DNA from: Gammaproteobacteria bacterium
GTDB taxonomy: Bacteria; Pseudomonadota; Gammaproteobacteria; Steroidobacterales; Steroidobacteraceae
DNA length: 11,603 nt
Reading direction: 5' to 3'
Assembly (NCBI GenBank): GCA_028293725.1
Contig: JAQGOE010000188.1
Coordinates: 1-11,603 of the forward strand
Shown here in pieces: positions 5,558 through 11,603 of the stretch. Made by a program: the position numbers and the translations under genes. How positions within the stretch are numbered: the first letter of the stretch is position 1; every line of letters begins with the position of its first letter. Below the pieces are notes generated by a model. It was given only the letters and a program-made list of their open reading frames with translations. It did no database searches and was not told where the DNA came from.

Positions 5558-8247
5558 ACCCCTCCAGGCCGCGCCGCTGTTGGTTGGCTGTTGTGATCGC
5601 GTTTGCAGCGTTCCTGGTTGGGAGCTGTCCGTTGCACGCACAGGAAGCGCCACCGCCGCTCGGCCCTTTGCCGGGCACAGTGGAGCCGAAACGGTACCTG
5701 CTCGATCTGACTGTCGATCCCGCGTCGACCCGTTTCCGCGGTCATGTTGAAATCCAAGCTGAGTTGACGACCGCGGCTCGAAGCATCTTCATCCATGGGC
5801 AGGACCTCAAAGTCAGCCGAGCACGCGTCAGCGTGGGCAACAAGACCTTCGATGTACGTTATACGGAAACAGGCTCGTCCGGTGTCGCGCGACTGGAGTT
5901 TCCCCTTGAGCTTCCCGCAGGTCCCCTGACCTTGAGCTTCGAATACAGCGCCGGGATCGGCACGTCCGCGGACGGTCTGTTTCACACGAAGGTGGCCGAC
6001 GATTGGTACGCCTGGACGCAACTCGAGCCGACTTCGGCGCGGCGTGTGTTTCCGGGTTTCGACGAGCCTCGATTCAAGACTCCGTTCCAGATCACGGTGC
6101 GCGCACCGGGTACGGCGCGGGTGTTTTCCAACGCAGTGGAGACTCGGGTTGTCGACAGGGCGGGACTGCGAATCCATCGTTTTGCTCCGACCCCGCCGCT
6201 GCCTACTTACCTGGTAGCTCTCGGCGTCGGCCCATTCGATGTCAGGAGTACGACGGCGCCACCGAATGCGGTCCGCTCGTGGGCAGTCCCGATGCGCATC
6301 ATCGCCGCGAAAGGGCAACTGCCGCGCATGGCTGTCGCTGCCGCGGAAACGCCGAAAATTCTGGGCCTGCTGGAGCAGTATGTTGGTGTCGCTTATCCCT
6401 ACGAAAAGCTCGACTTCCTGGCCTCTCCCACCATGGGAGGCGCGATGGAGAACGCCGGGCTCATCATTGTCAACGATGTTTTTCTGCTGCTCGATGCAGA
6501 CTCTCCCGCCAGCCAGCTGCGCGGATTCGCGGAAGTCAACACCCACGAGATGGCGCACCAATGGTTCGGCGACCTGGTAACACCGGCCTGGTGGACCGAC
6601 GTGTGGCTGAGCGAGAGCTTTGCGCAATGGTTGGGCCGAAAGGTGGCGGATCAATGGCGTCCTGACCTGGGCATCGCCGCCAGCGCATTGGAGGATGTGT
6701 TCTCGGCGATGGACGCGGATGCGTTGGGGCAGGGCCGATCCATCCGCCAGCCGATCACCGACAACAGCGAGATCACCAGCGCGTTCGATTCCATCACCTA
6801 CGAGAAGGGCGCACAGGTGCTCTCGATGTTCGAGAGTTATCTCGGAGCGCGGACGTTTGGCGAAGGTGTCAGGCGATATCTGAGCTCATACCGGCTCCGG
6901 ACTGCAAACGCGGATGACTTTTTCCGCTCTTTGAGCCAAGCGGCGGGCGATTCGAGAGTGGCGCCCGCGCTGCAGTCCTTTACCGACCAGACAGGAGTGC
7001 CGGTGGTGACGGTGGAGGAGCGCGGTCGGGAGGTTGTGCTGACTCAGGCTCGCTATCGGCCTTTGGGAATTGAAGCCGCTCCGGCGCAGACCTGGCGGAT
7101 TCCGGTTTGCCTCACTCGAGGCGCTCACCGGGATTGCTCGCTGCTCGAAACATCCACGAGTCGTGTGCCCCGGCCCGAGGGAGATGCGGCTCTCGTGCCT
7201 GATGCCGAGGGCTCAGGGTATTTTCGCTTCCACATGGACGGGGCTGGTTGGAGTGGCATCATTGCTGTTGCCCCGGAGCTGTCTGCGCGCGCCGCCCTGA
7301 CTGTAGCCGACAGTCTCTGGGCGGATTTCGCGGCGGGCGCCGTTGGCTTCGATCGTATTCTCGAGGGTGCCCGGTCGTTGAGTCGAAACCCGAACAGTTT
7401 GGCAGCCACTGCGCTCGGTGCTCGTCTGAAGCATCTAGCCGACACAGAGCTGACGGATGATGAGATCGTCGGCTATCGCGCTTTGATGAGCGAGATCTAT
7501 GCGCCCAAGTTGGCCGCGCTGGGGTTGGATCCGAGTTGGGGTGCCCATTCCCACGAGTCGGTGCGTGCGCAGTCGCTCCGGCAGACGCTCGTGCCTATCG
7601 TGGCGCTGGAAGGCCGCGACTCTCGAGTACGGGCGCAGCTCCTCGCCGCCGCGGTCGCGTATCTGCGCGGCGACCGACGGGCTCTTGACCCCTCTTTCCG
7701 GGGAACGGCACTCAAGGTCGCCATGCAGGAGCGCGGGTCGCTCATCATTGGCGAATTGAAAGACACGTTGCTCCGATCGACCGATCCACTGCTGCGAGAG
7801 CAGATCGTGGGAGCGATAGGATCGGCGGACACCAGCGCGGATGCCCGGGCAGCACTGGATATCGCCTGGTCACCTGGCATCCAGACTCAGGAGAGTCTGC
7901 GGATTCTGATGTCTCTCGCCGGGGAGCGTGGTGCGCGGGAGTCCGTCCTCCAATTCGTCGAACTGAACTTCCAACGCATCATGGAAACCTTGCCGGCGTT
8001 CGCCCGGCCGTTTCTGCTGCCCTCCCTGTTTGAGAACTACTGTTCGACTGCCGATGCGGATCGAGCCGAGGTATTCATCCGCCCCAAGCTTCTGGAGTTG
8101 GGTGGCGGGCAATTGGAGCTTGCGCAGGCTCGCGAGACTATCAGGCTCTGCGCGAGTTTGAGGAAAGCCAAAGGTACTGAAATCGACGCTGCGCTTCGTG
8201 CTGCGGTCTCGCAGCGGGACACGTTGGCGCTCGCCCCGGCGGAGTAG
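5554..8247 (+). CDS. Exported M1 family zinc aminopeptidase
   Basis: An 897-residue metallopeptidase. The open frame extends back to 5416, but that part runs through the previous gene. GTG 5554 gives a signal peptide (a positive start, then WLAVVIAFAAFLVGSC) and has GAGG about 9 bases upstream. Cleavage may be after LHA at residue 29; VGSC (22-25) could alternatively be a lipobox. Landmarks, numbered from 5554: an N-terminal beta-domain, GGAMENAG (GAMEN at 296-300, substrate N-terminus site), HEMAHQWFG (His331, Glu332, His335) and the third zinc ligand Glu354 in WLSESFA, exactly at the HExxH-18-E spacing, then Tyr416 in TYEKG, the usual transition-state Tyr. The rest, to the C-terminus, is a helical ERAP1-C-like region. 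It removes N-terminal residues from peptides, here probably in the periplasm or at its membranes. The WLSESFA motif differs from the common WLNEGFA, without losing a zinc ligand. Confidence 0.95.
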   Translation: MNPSRPRRCWLAVVIAFAAFLVGSCPLHAQEAPPPLGPLPGTVEPKRYLLDLTVDPASTRFRGHVEIQAELTTAARSIFIHGQDLKVSRARVSVGNKTFDVRYTETGSSGVARLEFPLELPAGPLTLSFEYSAGIGTSADGLFHTKVADDWYAWTQLEPTSARRVFPGFDEPRFKTPFQITVRAPGTARVFSNAVETRVVDRAGLRIHRFAPTPPLPTYLVALGVGPFDVRSTTAPPNAVRSWAVPMRIIAAKGQLPRMAVAAAETPKILGLLEQYVGVAYPYEKLDFLASPTMGGAMENAGLIIVNDVFLLLDADSPASQLRGFAEVNTHEMAHQWFGDLVTPAWWTDVWLSESFAQWLGRKVADQWRPDLGIAASALEDVFSAMDADALGQGRSIRQPITDNSEITSAFDSITYEKGAQVLSMFESYLGARTFGEGVRRYLSSYRLRTANADDFFRSLSQAAGDSRVAPALQSFTDQTGVPVVTVEERGREVVLTQARYRPLGIEAAPAQTWRIPVCLTRGAHRDCSLLETSTSRVPRPEGDAALVPDAEGSGYFRFHMDGAGWSGIIAVAPELSARAALTVADSLWADFAAGAVGFDRILEGARSLSRNPNSLAATALGARLKHLADTELTDDEIVGYRALMSEIYAPKLAALGLDPSWGAHSHESVRAQSLRQTLVPIVALEGRDSRVRAQLLAAAVAYLRGDRRALDPSFRGTALKVAMQERGSLIIGELKDTLLRSTDPLLREQIVGAIGSADTSADARAALDIAWSPGIQTQESLRILMSLAGERGARESVLQFVELNFQRIMETLPAFARPFLLPSLFENYCSTADADRAEVFIRPKLLELGGGQLELAQARETIRLCASLRKAKGTEIDAALRAAVSQRDTLALAPAE

Positions 8248-8294
8248 CGGCCACTGGTAAGGATCGCCGCCTGCTTCCCGGGCTCGGACGTCGA

Positions 8295-8332
8295 CATGCC
8301 CCCATCCCTGAGGGCATGGCAAACAGTTTGCC
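8295..8332. terminator. Two adjacent inverted repeats between convergent genes, possible terminator
   Basis: CATGCCC (8295-8301) pairs with GGGCATG (8312-8318), 7 bases each with a 10-base loop. Directly after it, GGCAAACAGTTTGCC (8318-8332) is nearly perfectly palindromic. They sit in the 97-base gap between the plus-strand aminopeptidase gene and the minus-strand ankyrin gene, where a bidirectional terminator is expected. No clear T-run is seen on either side, so Rho-independent ending is only possible. Confidence 0.35.
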
Positions 8333-8344
8333 TGGAGTCCGGCG

Positions 8345-9580
8345 CTAGTTGTGGAAGCGACCGCCGGCCTTCTGCAATGCACCGATAATTGTGGAGTTAC
8401 CGGTGGAGCTGGCGATGCGCAGAGGCGTAAAGCCCTTCGTATCCGGCAAATTCGGGTCGGCGCCGTGTGCCAACAGGGCCAGTACCGCTTTGGTGCGGCC
8501 GTGTCGCGTTGCAATCATCAGGGCAGTGTTGCCTTCGGAGTCGCGCGCATTGACGTCGACTTGTGAATCGAGCGCTGCTCGGACTGCCTGCGTGTCGCCG
8601 GATTCGGCTGCTCGCCACAACTGGTCAGGAGAGACGGTCCCGGTCGACACAGCCACCGGCTTTGCTACGGCCGCTGCCGCTGGTTGTGGTGCCGGTGTTG
8701 GGGTGAGCGCTGCTGCTGTCGTCTGAGTTGGCGCCACCGTTGTGGCAGCCGCGGCCGGAGCCACTGGCGTCGGCGAAGCTGTTGTCGCTGCCGGGGTCAT
8801 CGCTCCCGATGACGCGACTCGCATGTCGTTGCGCGGCTGAGCGTTCTGGGCGGGAGCCGCCGAATCGGCAGAGGAAGTGCTCCGCGCATCCACGCCGGCG
8901 TTGCCGCCGGGACCGTTCGTGTTCTGCGCGGATGTCGTCGATTGCCGTCCGTCGTGGGGCGCGGGCGGCGGTGTTTGCGGGTGGGCCCTAGCGGCGGCGG
9001 CGGAGTTAGACGCAAGGGCGCGGGTCGGTGGCGCGGTCGCTTGCGGCGCCGAGGCCGATGTTGGCGCGGGCGACGGCTCGGACGAGCGCGTCGTTGCGGA
9101 GTCCGCCGCGGGTGAAGGAGCTTCCGAGGTCTGTCGCGCGGATGACTGCGGGGCGGCTGAGGCTGCGGCCGGCACGTCAGGCGACCGTCTCGGTTCATCC
9201 GCGTCTGCGCTCGGCGCGGCTGATCGCGCCATCGGCGGCGGAGCGGCATCCTCGACGGGCGCCGGCGCGGTCAAGGGTTTTGGTGGAGGTGCGAGAAGGG
9301 GCGGCACGATCAGGACTCCGGCAACCGCCGCGGCCGCCACGATCCCCATGACAATAAGTCGCGACCGTGTTTTATTCGCCGGTGACTCCGGGGCGTTGAA
9401 TCTGGGTGCGCTATCGCTGGCGCCTTGCTTGACGGCTCGTTCCGCGGCTACTTGCGCGGCGTGAGCGAGTAACTTTCGGCGGGCGAACTCGCTCGGCTTG
9501 CTGCTATCGGCGGCTGACGCACGTCGATAGCTGTCGTCCGCGACGTCGGGTTGGTCCTGGCTGGTGGGGGCTTCGCTCAT
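8345..9580 (-). CDS. Single-pass membrane protein with C-terminal ankyrin repeats, putative anti-sigma factor or signal receptor
   Basis: A 411-residue protein, read from ATG at 9580 (an earlier in-frame ATG at 9622 lies within the sigma gene). The layout is a polar, partly charged N-terminal part (1-73, containing EFARRKLLAHAAQVAAERAV, probably helical), one membrane segment (about 75-97, IVMGIVAAAAVAGVLIVPPLL), a very long linker rich in Ala, Pro, Ser and Thr (about 98-315), and three ankyrin repeats (about 319-351, 352-384, 385-411), recognised by the TALMIATRHGRTKAV and TPLRIASSTGNS patterns and NARDSEGN turns. By the positive-inside rule the N-terminus would face the cytoplasm and the ankyrin part the periplasm. 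It is 4 bases downstream of an ECF sigma gene, so the two are very likely co-transcribed. No Cys-rich zinc anti-sigma motif is visible, so the anti-sigma role is inference from position only. Confidence 0.86.
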   Translation of the reverse strand: MSEAPTSQDQPDVADDSYRRASAADSSKPSEFARRKLLAHAAQVAAERAVKQGASDSAPRFNAPESPANKTRSRLIVMGIVAAAAVAGVLIVPPLLAPPPKPLTAPAPVEDAAPPPMARSAAPSADADEPRRSPDVPAAASAAPQSSARQTSEAPSPAADSATTRSSEPSPAPTSASAPQATAPPTRALASNSAAAARAHPQTPPPAPHDGRQSTTSAQNTNGPGGNAGVDARSTSSADSAAPAQNAQPRNDMRVASSGAMTPAATTASPTPVAPAAAATTVAPTQTTAAALTPTPAPQPAAAAVAKPVAVSTGTVSPDQLWRAAESGDTQAVRAALDSQVDVNARDSEGNTALMIATRHGRTKAVLALLAHGADPNLPDTKGFTPLRIASSTGNSTIIGALQKAGGRFHN

Positions 9581-9584
9581 AAAC

Positions 9585-10088
9585 TTACTCGTTAAGTAAT
9601 TCGCGCAGCTTCGTCCGTGCAAGTCGCAGACGGGTTTTAATCGTCTCTTGGCTGCTGTTGGTGATCGACGCGATCTCCTCTACGCTCAGCTCACCTTCTA
9701 TCTGCAATAGAAGTGCTTCGCGGTGATCGCGCGGTAATTGCCCGATGGCTCGTGTTAGGGCGGCTACTTGATCCCGCGCTGCCGCTGGAGCGGCACCGGG
9801 GTCAGGGTTAATTTCAGTGGAGTCGATCAGTCGCTTGTACGCAATTGCGAACAACCACGCGGCGAATCGCGTTTTGGGCTCGAAGCGTGAGGCGTCGTTG
9901 GAGACGTCGAACCAAACTTCCTGCAGCAGCTCGTCGGCGGACGCGCGGTTACCCACATTCCGCTCGAGAAAACGCCAGGTGCGCATCTCGTGTCGCCGGT
10001 AGAGCAGCTCGAATGCCTCGGAGTCGCCACGTGCATGGCGCGCAACAAGGGACCCGTCACTATCGTCCGTGTAGCTCATGGACTGCAT
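9585..10088 (-). CDS. ECF (group IV) RNA polymerase sigma factor
   Basis: A 167-residue protein if started at ATG 10088 (MQSMSYTDD); ATG 10079 is an equally possible start. A longer frame to 10181 has no ribosome-binding site and an unlikely sequence. The sigma2 domain spans about 14-83: DGSLVARHARGDSEAFELLYRRH, then ASADELLQEVWFDV (region 2.2, core-binding) and RFAAWLFAIAYKRLID (region 2.4, -10 recognition). After a short linker, the sigma4 domain spans about 110-163, with LPRDHREALLL and the helix-turn-helix LSVEEIASITNSSQETIKTRLRLAR, which reads the -35 box. There is no sigma3 domain, as usual for ECF factors. It directs RNA polymerase to a small regulon, usually set by an extracytoplasmic signal. 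It runs into the ankyrin membrane gene with a 4-base gap. Ribosome-binding site weak. Confidence 0.93.
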   Translation of the reverse strand: MQSMSYTDDSDGSLVARHARGDSEAFELLYRRHEMRTWRFLERNVGNRASADELLQEVWFDVSNDASRFEPKTRFAAWLFAIAYKRLIDSTEINPDPGAAPAAARDQVAALTRAIGQLPRDHREALLLQIEGELSVEEIASITNSSQETIKTRLRLARTKLRELLNE

Positions 10089-10177
10089 TATCGCAGTTCC
10101 GCGCCGCTTGCTACTGTCGGATCCGGCACATATTTGCGGAGTGTTGCCGCGAGGAGACCATCGCATCGGGATGTTGG

Positions 10178-10200
10178 TCATAACGGATCCGCATGACCTC
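10178..10200. repeat. 23-base repeat copy, upstream of the sigma gene
   Basis: This segment matches 20 of 23 bases with 10411-10433 (differences at positions 9, 12 and 15 of the element), and the match extends one base further left (10177 with 10410). The second copy is inside the coding sequence of the secreted-protein gene, where it encodes EVIRIRYD on the minus strand; here the same strand would read EVMRIRYD, outside any supported gene. It looks like a short decayed duplication. Its arms (GGTCAT 10176-10181, ATGACC 10193-10198) also form an inverted repeat around GGATCC. Confidence 0.55.
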
Positions 10201-10205
10201 CCGTA

Positions 10206-10251
10206 CCTAAAGAATCATTTAGGATCCCCGCACCATCGTGGTGCCGGGATC
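10206..10251 (-). terminator. Double hairpin after the secreted-protein gene, possible terminator or attenuator
   Basis: Two stem-loops are back to back. The arms 10223-10235 (GATCCCCGCACCA) and 10239-10251 (TGGTGCCGGGATC) pair over 13 positions with one mismatch around a 3-base loop. CCTAAA (10206-10211) and TTTAGG (10218-10223) pair with a 6-base loop and share one base with the larger stem. Read on the minus strand, the big stem comes about 21 bases after the stop of the 11207-10272 gene, a normal place for a terminator. There is no uninterrupted T-run. It would separate that gene from the sigma gene or allow partial read-through. Confidence 0.45.
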
Positions 10252-10271
10252 AGTCGGCCCCAGACTTTAGG

Positions 10272-11207
10272 CTACAGCAGCTCCCCGGCGCCGCCTGCCG
10301 GCGGATCGGGGACGTACTGCTGTTGGGCAGAGGCCGGAAACGGGTTGGCCGCCGGTACCGCGGGGCGGAACGGCTCGACGATCCCCATGGCGATGAGGTT
10401 GTCGAGACTGTCATAACGAATGCGGATGACCTCGTTGGGTTGAATCTGCATACGGTCGAACTCGGTGTTGGTTACGTAGGAGTACTCGCGCTCGCCATGG
10501 CCGGTACCGAGTTTGGGTGTCACGGCGGGTTCGGCCGACTTGGAGGCCGATTTCGGAGCTTGCGTGGCGCGCCCCCCGGAATAATCCTCGCGTGCCAGGG
10601 AGTCTGGTAGGCGTGTTGAAAAATCCGGCCGCGGCACGCTTGCCGGCGCGTCGGCAGGCGGCGGTGGGGTGAGCGTGGCAAGCGGCGGTGTAGTCGGCGT
10701 GCCAACCGGCGAGGGACTGGGTGCGACAACCTGCGGAGCAGGGGGTATGTAAACCTCCTGCGGCTGGCGTTCACGAAACAGTGCCACCCCGATGATACCA
10801 ACATTCTCCGGCCGCCCCGTGCGCGCAGCGTAGGAATTCGGCGAAGCGGTGAACGTGAAGGCGGCTACTTCCGTGTCGCTCTTGCGCCAGCCTGTGATTC
10901 GGTACTCCTGGCCGGGATTGAAGACATAACCTGTTTGACCCCAAGCGGCGGTCGCGCCGGAGATGACGTTGACGCCGTCGACTGCTGTAACGGCTAGCAG
11001 GCGTTGGTCGAGGTGGTTGCGGATTTCGATTGCGTAAGTGGCGCCCGGTTTCCCGGCCACCCAATACTCGCCGCGATACAGATGTGGAGTCAGTGCAACT
11101 CCGGTGCTGCGATCGATGATTGTAACTTCGGCGATGCCGCCGACCGCCAGCGCATTGCAACTCGTCGCGAGGGCGGCGAGTGCCGCGAAACAGACCGTGT
11201 GTTTCAT
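10272..11207 (-). CDS. Secreted protein of unknown function, two-domain with Pro-rich linker
   Basis: A 311-residue protein with a signal peptide (MKHTVCFAALAALATSC, probable cleavage after NALA near residue 21). The N-terminal domain (about 26-145) looks like a beta-rich fold, with the conserved-looking pieces LYRGEYWVAGKPGATYAIEIRN, GVNVISGATAAWGQTGYVF, ITGWRKSDTEVAAFTFT and SYAARTGRPENVGIIGVALF. A Pro-rich linker follows (about 150-230). The C-terminal part (about 235-283) includes REYSYVTNTEFDR and EVIRIRYDSLDNLIAMGIV. I recall similar uncharacterised proteins in proteobacteria but no known function. It precedes an ECF sigma gene on the same strand, after a 183-base gap with hairpins. It may belong to the sigma factor's signalling unit or be its target; the sequence cannot decide. 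Ribosome-binding site weak (GGAAT). Confidence 0.84.
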   Translation of the reverse strand: MKHTVCFAALAALATSCNALAVGGIAEVTIIDRSTGVALTPHLYRGEYWVAGKPGATYAIEIRNHLDQRLLAVTAVDGVNVISGATAAWGQTGYVFNPGQEYRITGWRKSDTEVAAFTFTASPNSYAARTGRPENVGIIGVALFRERQPQEVYIPPAPQVVAPSPSPVGTPTTPPLATLTPPPPADAPASVPRPDFSTRLPDSLAREDYSGGRATQAPKSASKSAEPAVTPKLGTGHGEREYSYVTNTEFDRMQIQPNEVIRIRYDSLDNLIAMGIVEPFRPAVPAANPFPASAQQQYVPDPPAGGAGELL

Positions 11208-11485
11208 GAGGATTCCGATACTGAGAAGCTCGAGAAGTGAAACGGCACAGTGGCTCGAATCGGGTTAGCGGGACGGTGGTGGCGGCGCCCCCGGGTGGTG
11301 TCGGCTGCCGCACCTGGGCGGTGCTTGCGCGGCACCTACGCGGCGCGGGCAGCGGGCGAGAAGTCCTAAAATCGGGTACTCGCCGGTATGGTAGGATCGC
11401 GACCCGCATGGCGGGGGCGGTGCCGGACGGCTGCGTCGCGCCCACCCCATATTGCCGTGCTACTACCCGTCGCGGGCCCGTCTAT
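11208..11485. other. Intergenic region between the minus-strand block and the SRP RNA
   Basis: A GC-rich stretch of 278 bases separates two divergent transcription units. I see no tRNA and no supported coding frame in it. A modest hairpin (GGTGC 11320-11324, GCACC 11332-11336) and a TATGGT at 11483-11488, which could be a -10 box for the RNA, are the only candidate elements. No clear promoter is visible for either side. Confidence 0.4.
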
Positions 11486-11603
11486 GGTGGCTCGCATCGG
11501 CTTCTCCGCGACGACTAGTCGTGAATCCCGTCAGGGCCGGAAGGCAGCAGCGGCAGCGACGATGTCGGGTGCCGGAGCCAGAGCTGGTGCGAGCTGCCTC
11601 CCT
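11486..11603 (+). ncRNA. ffs: Small (4.5S-type) signal recognition particle RNA
   Basis: The hallmark SRP core is present at about 11528-11552: CCCGTCAGGGCC, then the GGAA tetraloop (11539-11542), then GGCAGCAGCGG. This is the asymmetric loop that binds the M domain of Ffh. Flanking sequence folds as the expected long rod: CTCCG (11504-11508) pairs with CGGAG (about 11572-11576), and GGTGGCTCGCATCGGC (from 11486) pairs with GCTGGTGCGAGCTGCC (to about 11598), with G-U pairs. The RNA joins Ffh to target signal-sequence proteins to the membrane. The 5' end is an estimate from this pairing. The 3' end may lie at or just past the window end. In many proteobacteria this gene stands beside dnaX, which cannot be seen here. 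Confidence 0.9.

Noticed and set aside
5290..6654. Long minus-strand open frame (454 codons) opposite the aminopeptidase and hypothetical genes
   Set aside because: It is antisense to two well-supported genes and the protein is Arg/Ser-rich without a domain pattern, as expected for shadow frames in high-GC DNA.
8877..9464. Plus-strand open frame opposite the ankyrin membrane protein
   Set aside because: It mirrors the low-complexity Ala/Pro/Ser linker of the real minus-strand gene and has no independent support.
10079..10181. Longer start of the sigma factor at 10181 (MTNIPMRW)
   Set aside because: The added residues have no sigma-like character, no ribosome-binding site at normal distance, and lie in the hairpin-rich leader.
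10111..10194. A 27-codon open frame (MRIRYDQHPDAMVSS start) upstream of the sigma gene with GGGAGG before it
   Set aside because: The GGGAGG is only 2 bases from the ATG, too close for normal use, and the frame is short without a recognisable pattern. The nearby repeat explains its first residues.
11280..11485. Possible tRNA or CRISPR-like signal in the intergenic stretch before the SRP RNA
   Set aside because: I found no cloverleaf arms, anticodon stem or repeated spacer pattern, only modest GC-rich hairpins.

Overview
The window is high-GC DNA with short intergenic gaps, probably from a proteobacterium; a gammaproteobacterium with an exported-protein-rich accessory region would fit. The taxonomic guess rests on gene style (Tat-exported enzymes, a MauG-like dihaem cytochrome, an ECF sigma factor and a small bacterial SRP RNA), not on any marker phylogeny.

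Left part, plus strand (162-8247). A small ribbon-helix-helix type protein (162-398) is preceded by two inverted repeats that could be operator sites. A promoter-like sequence follows, then a run of plus-strand genes that looks like one or two operons: a secreted protein with Ig-like domains (569-1765), a secreted NTF2/SnoaL-like protein with a twin-arginine leader (1778-2851), a dihaem cytochrome c of the CcpA/MauG family (2876-3925), a PLP aminotransferase of the histidinol-phosphate type carrying a twin-arginine leader (3930-5060), a conserved small cytoplasmic protein of unknown function (5066-5557) and an exported M1 zinc aminopeptidase (5554-8247). Except for the 163-residue protein, all products from 569 onward are predicted to leave the cytoplasm. 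This suggests a periplasmic programme acting on peptides, amino groups or a protein-derived cofactor. The shared function is inference.

Right part, minus strand (11207 down to 8345). In transcription order there is a secreted protein of unknown function (11207-10272), a gap with hairpins and a short diverged repeat of that gene's own coding sequence, an ECF sigma factor (10088-9585), and 4 bases later a single-pass membrane protein with a long Ala/Pro/Ser linker and C-terminal ankyrin repeats (9580-8345). The last pair has the layout of a sigma/anti-sigma pair, but the membrane protein has no visible zinc anti-sigma motif, so it may be an unconventional anti-sigma factor or signal receptor.

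The two blocks converge at about 8248-8344, where two adjacent inverted repeats may end transcription. At the right edge, on the plus strand, lies the small (4.5S-type) signal recognition particle RNA, with its 3' end at or just beyond the window end.
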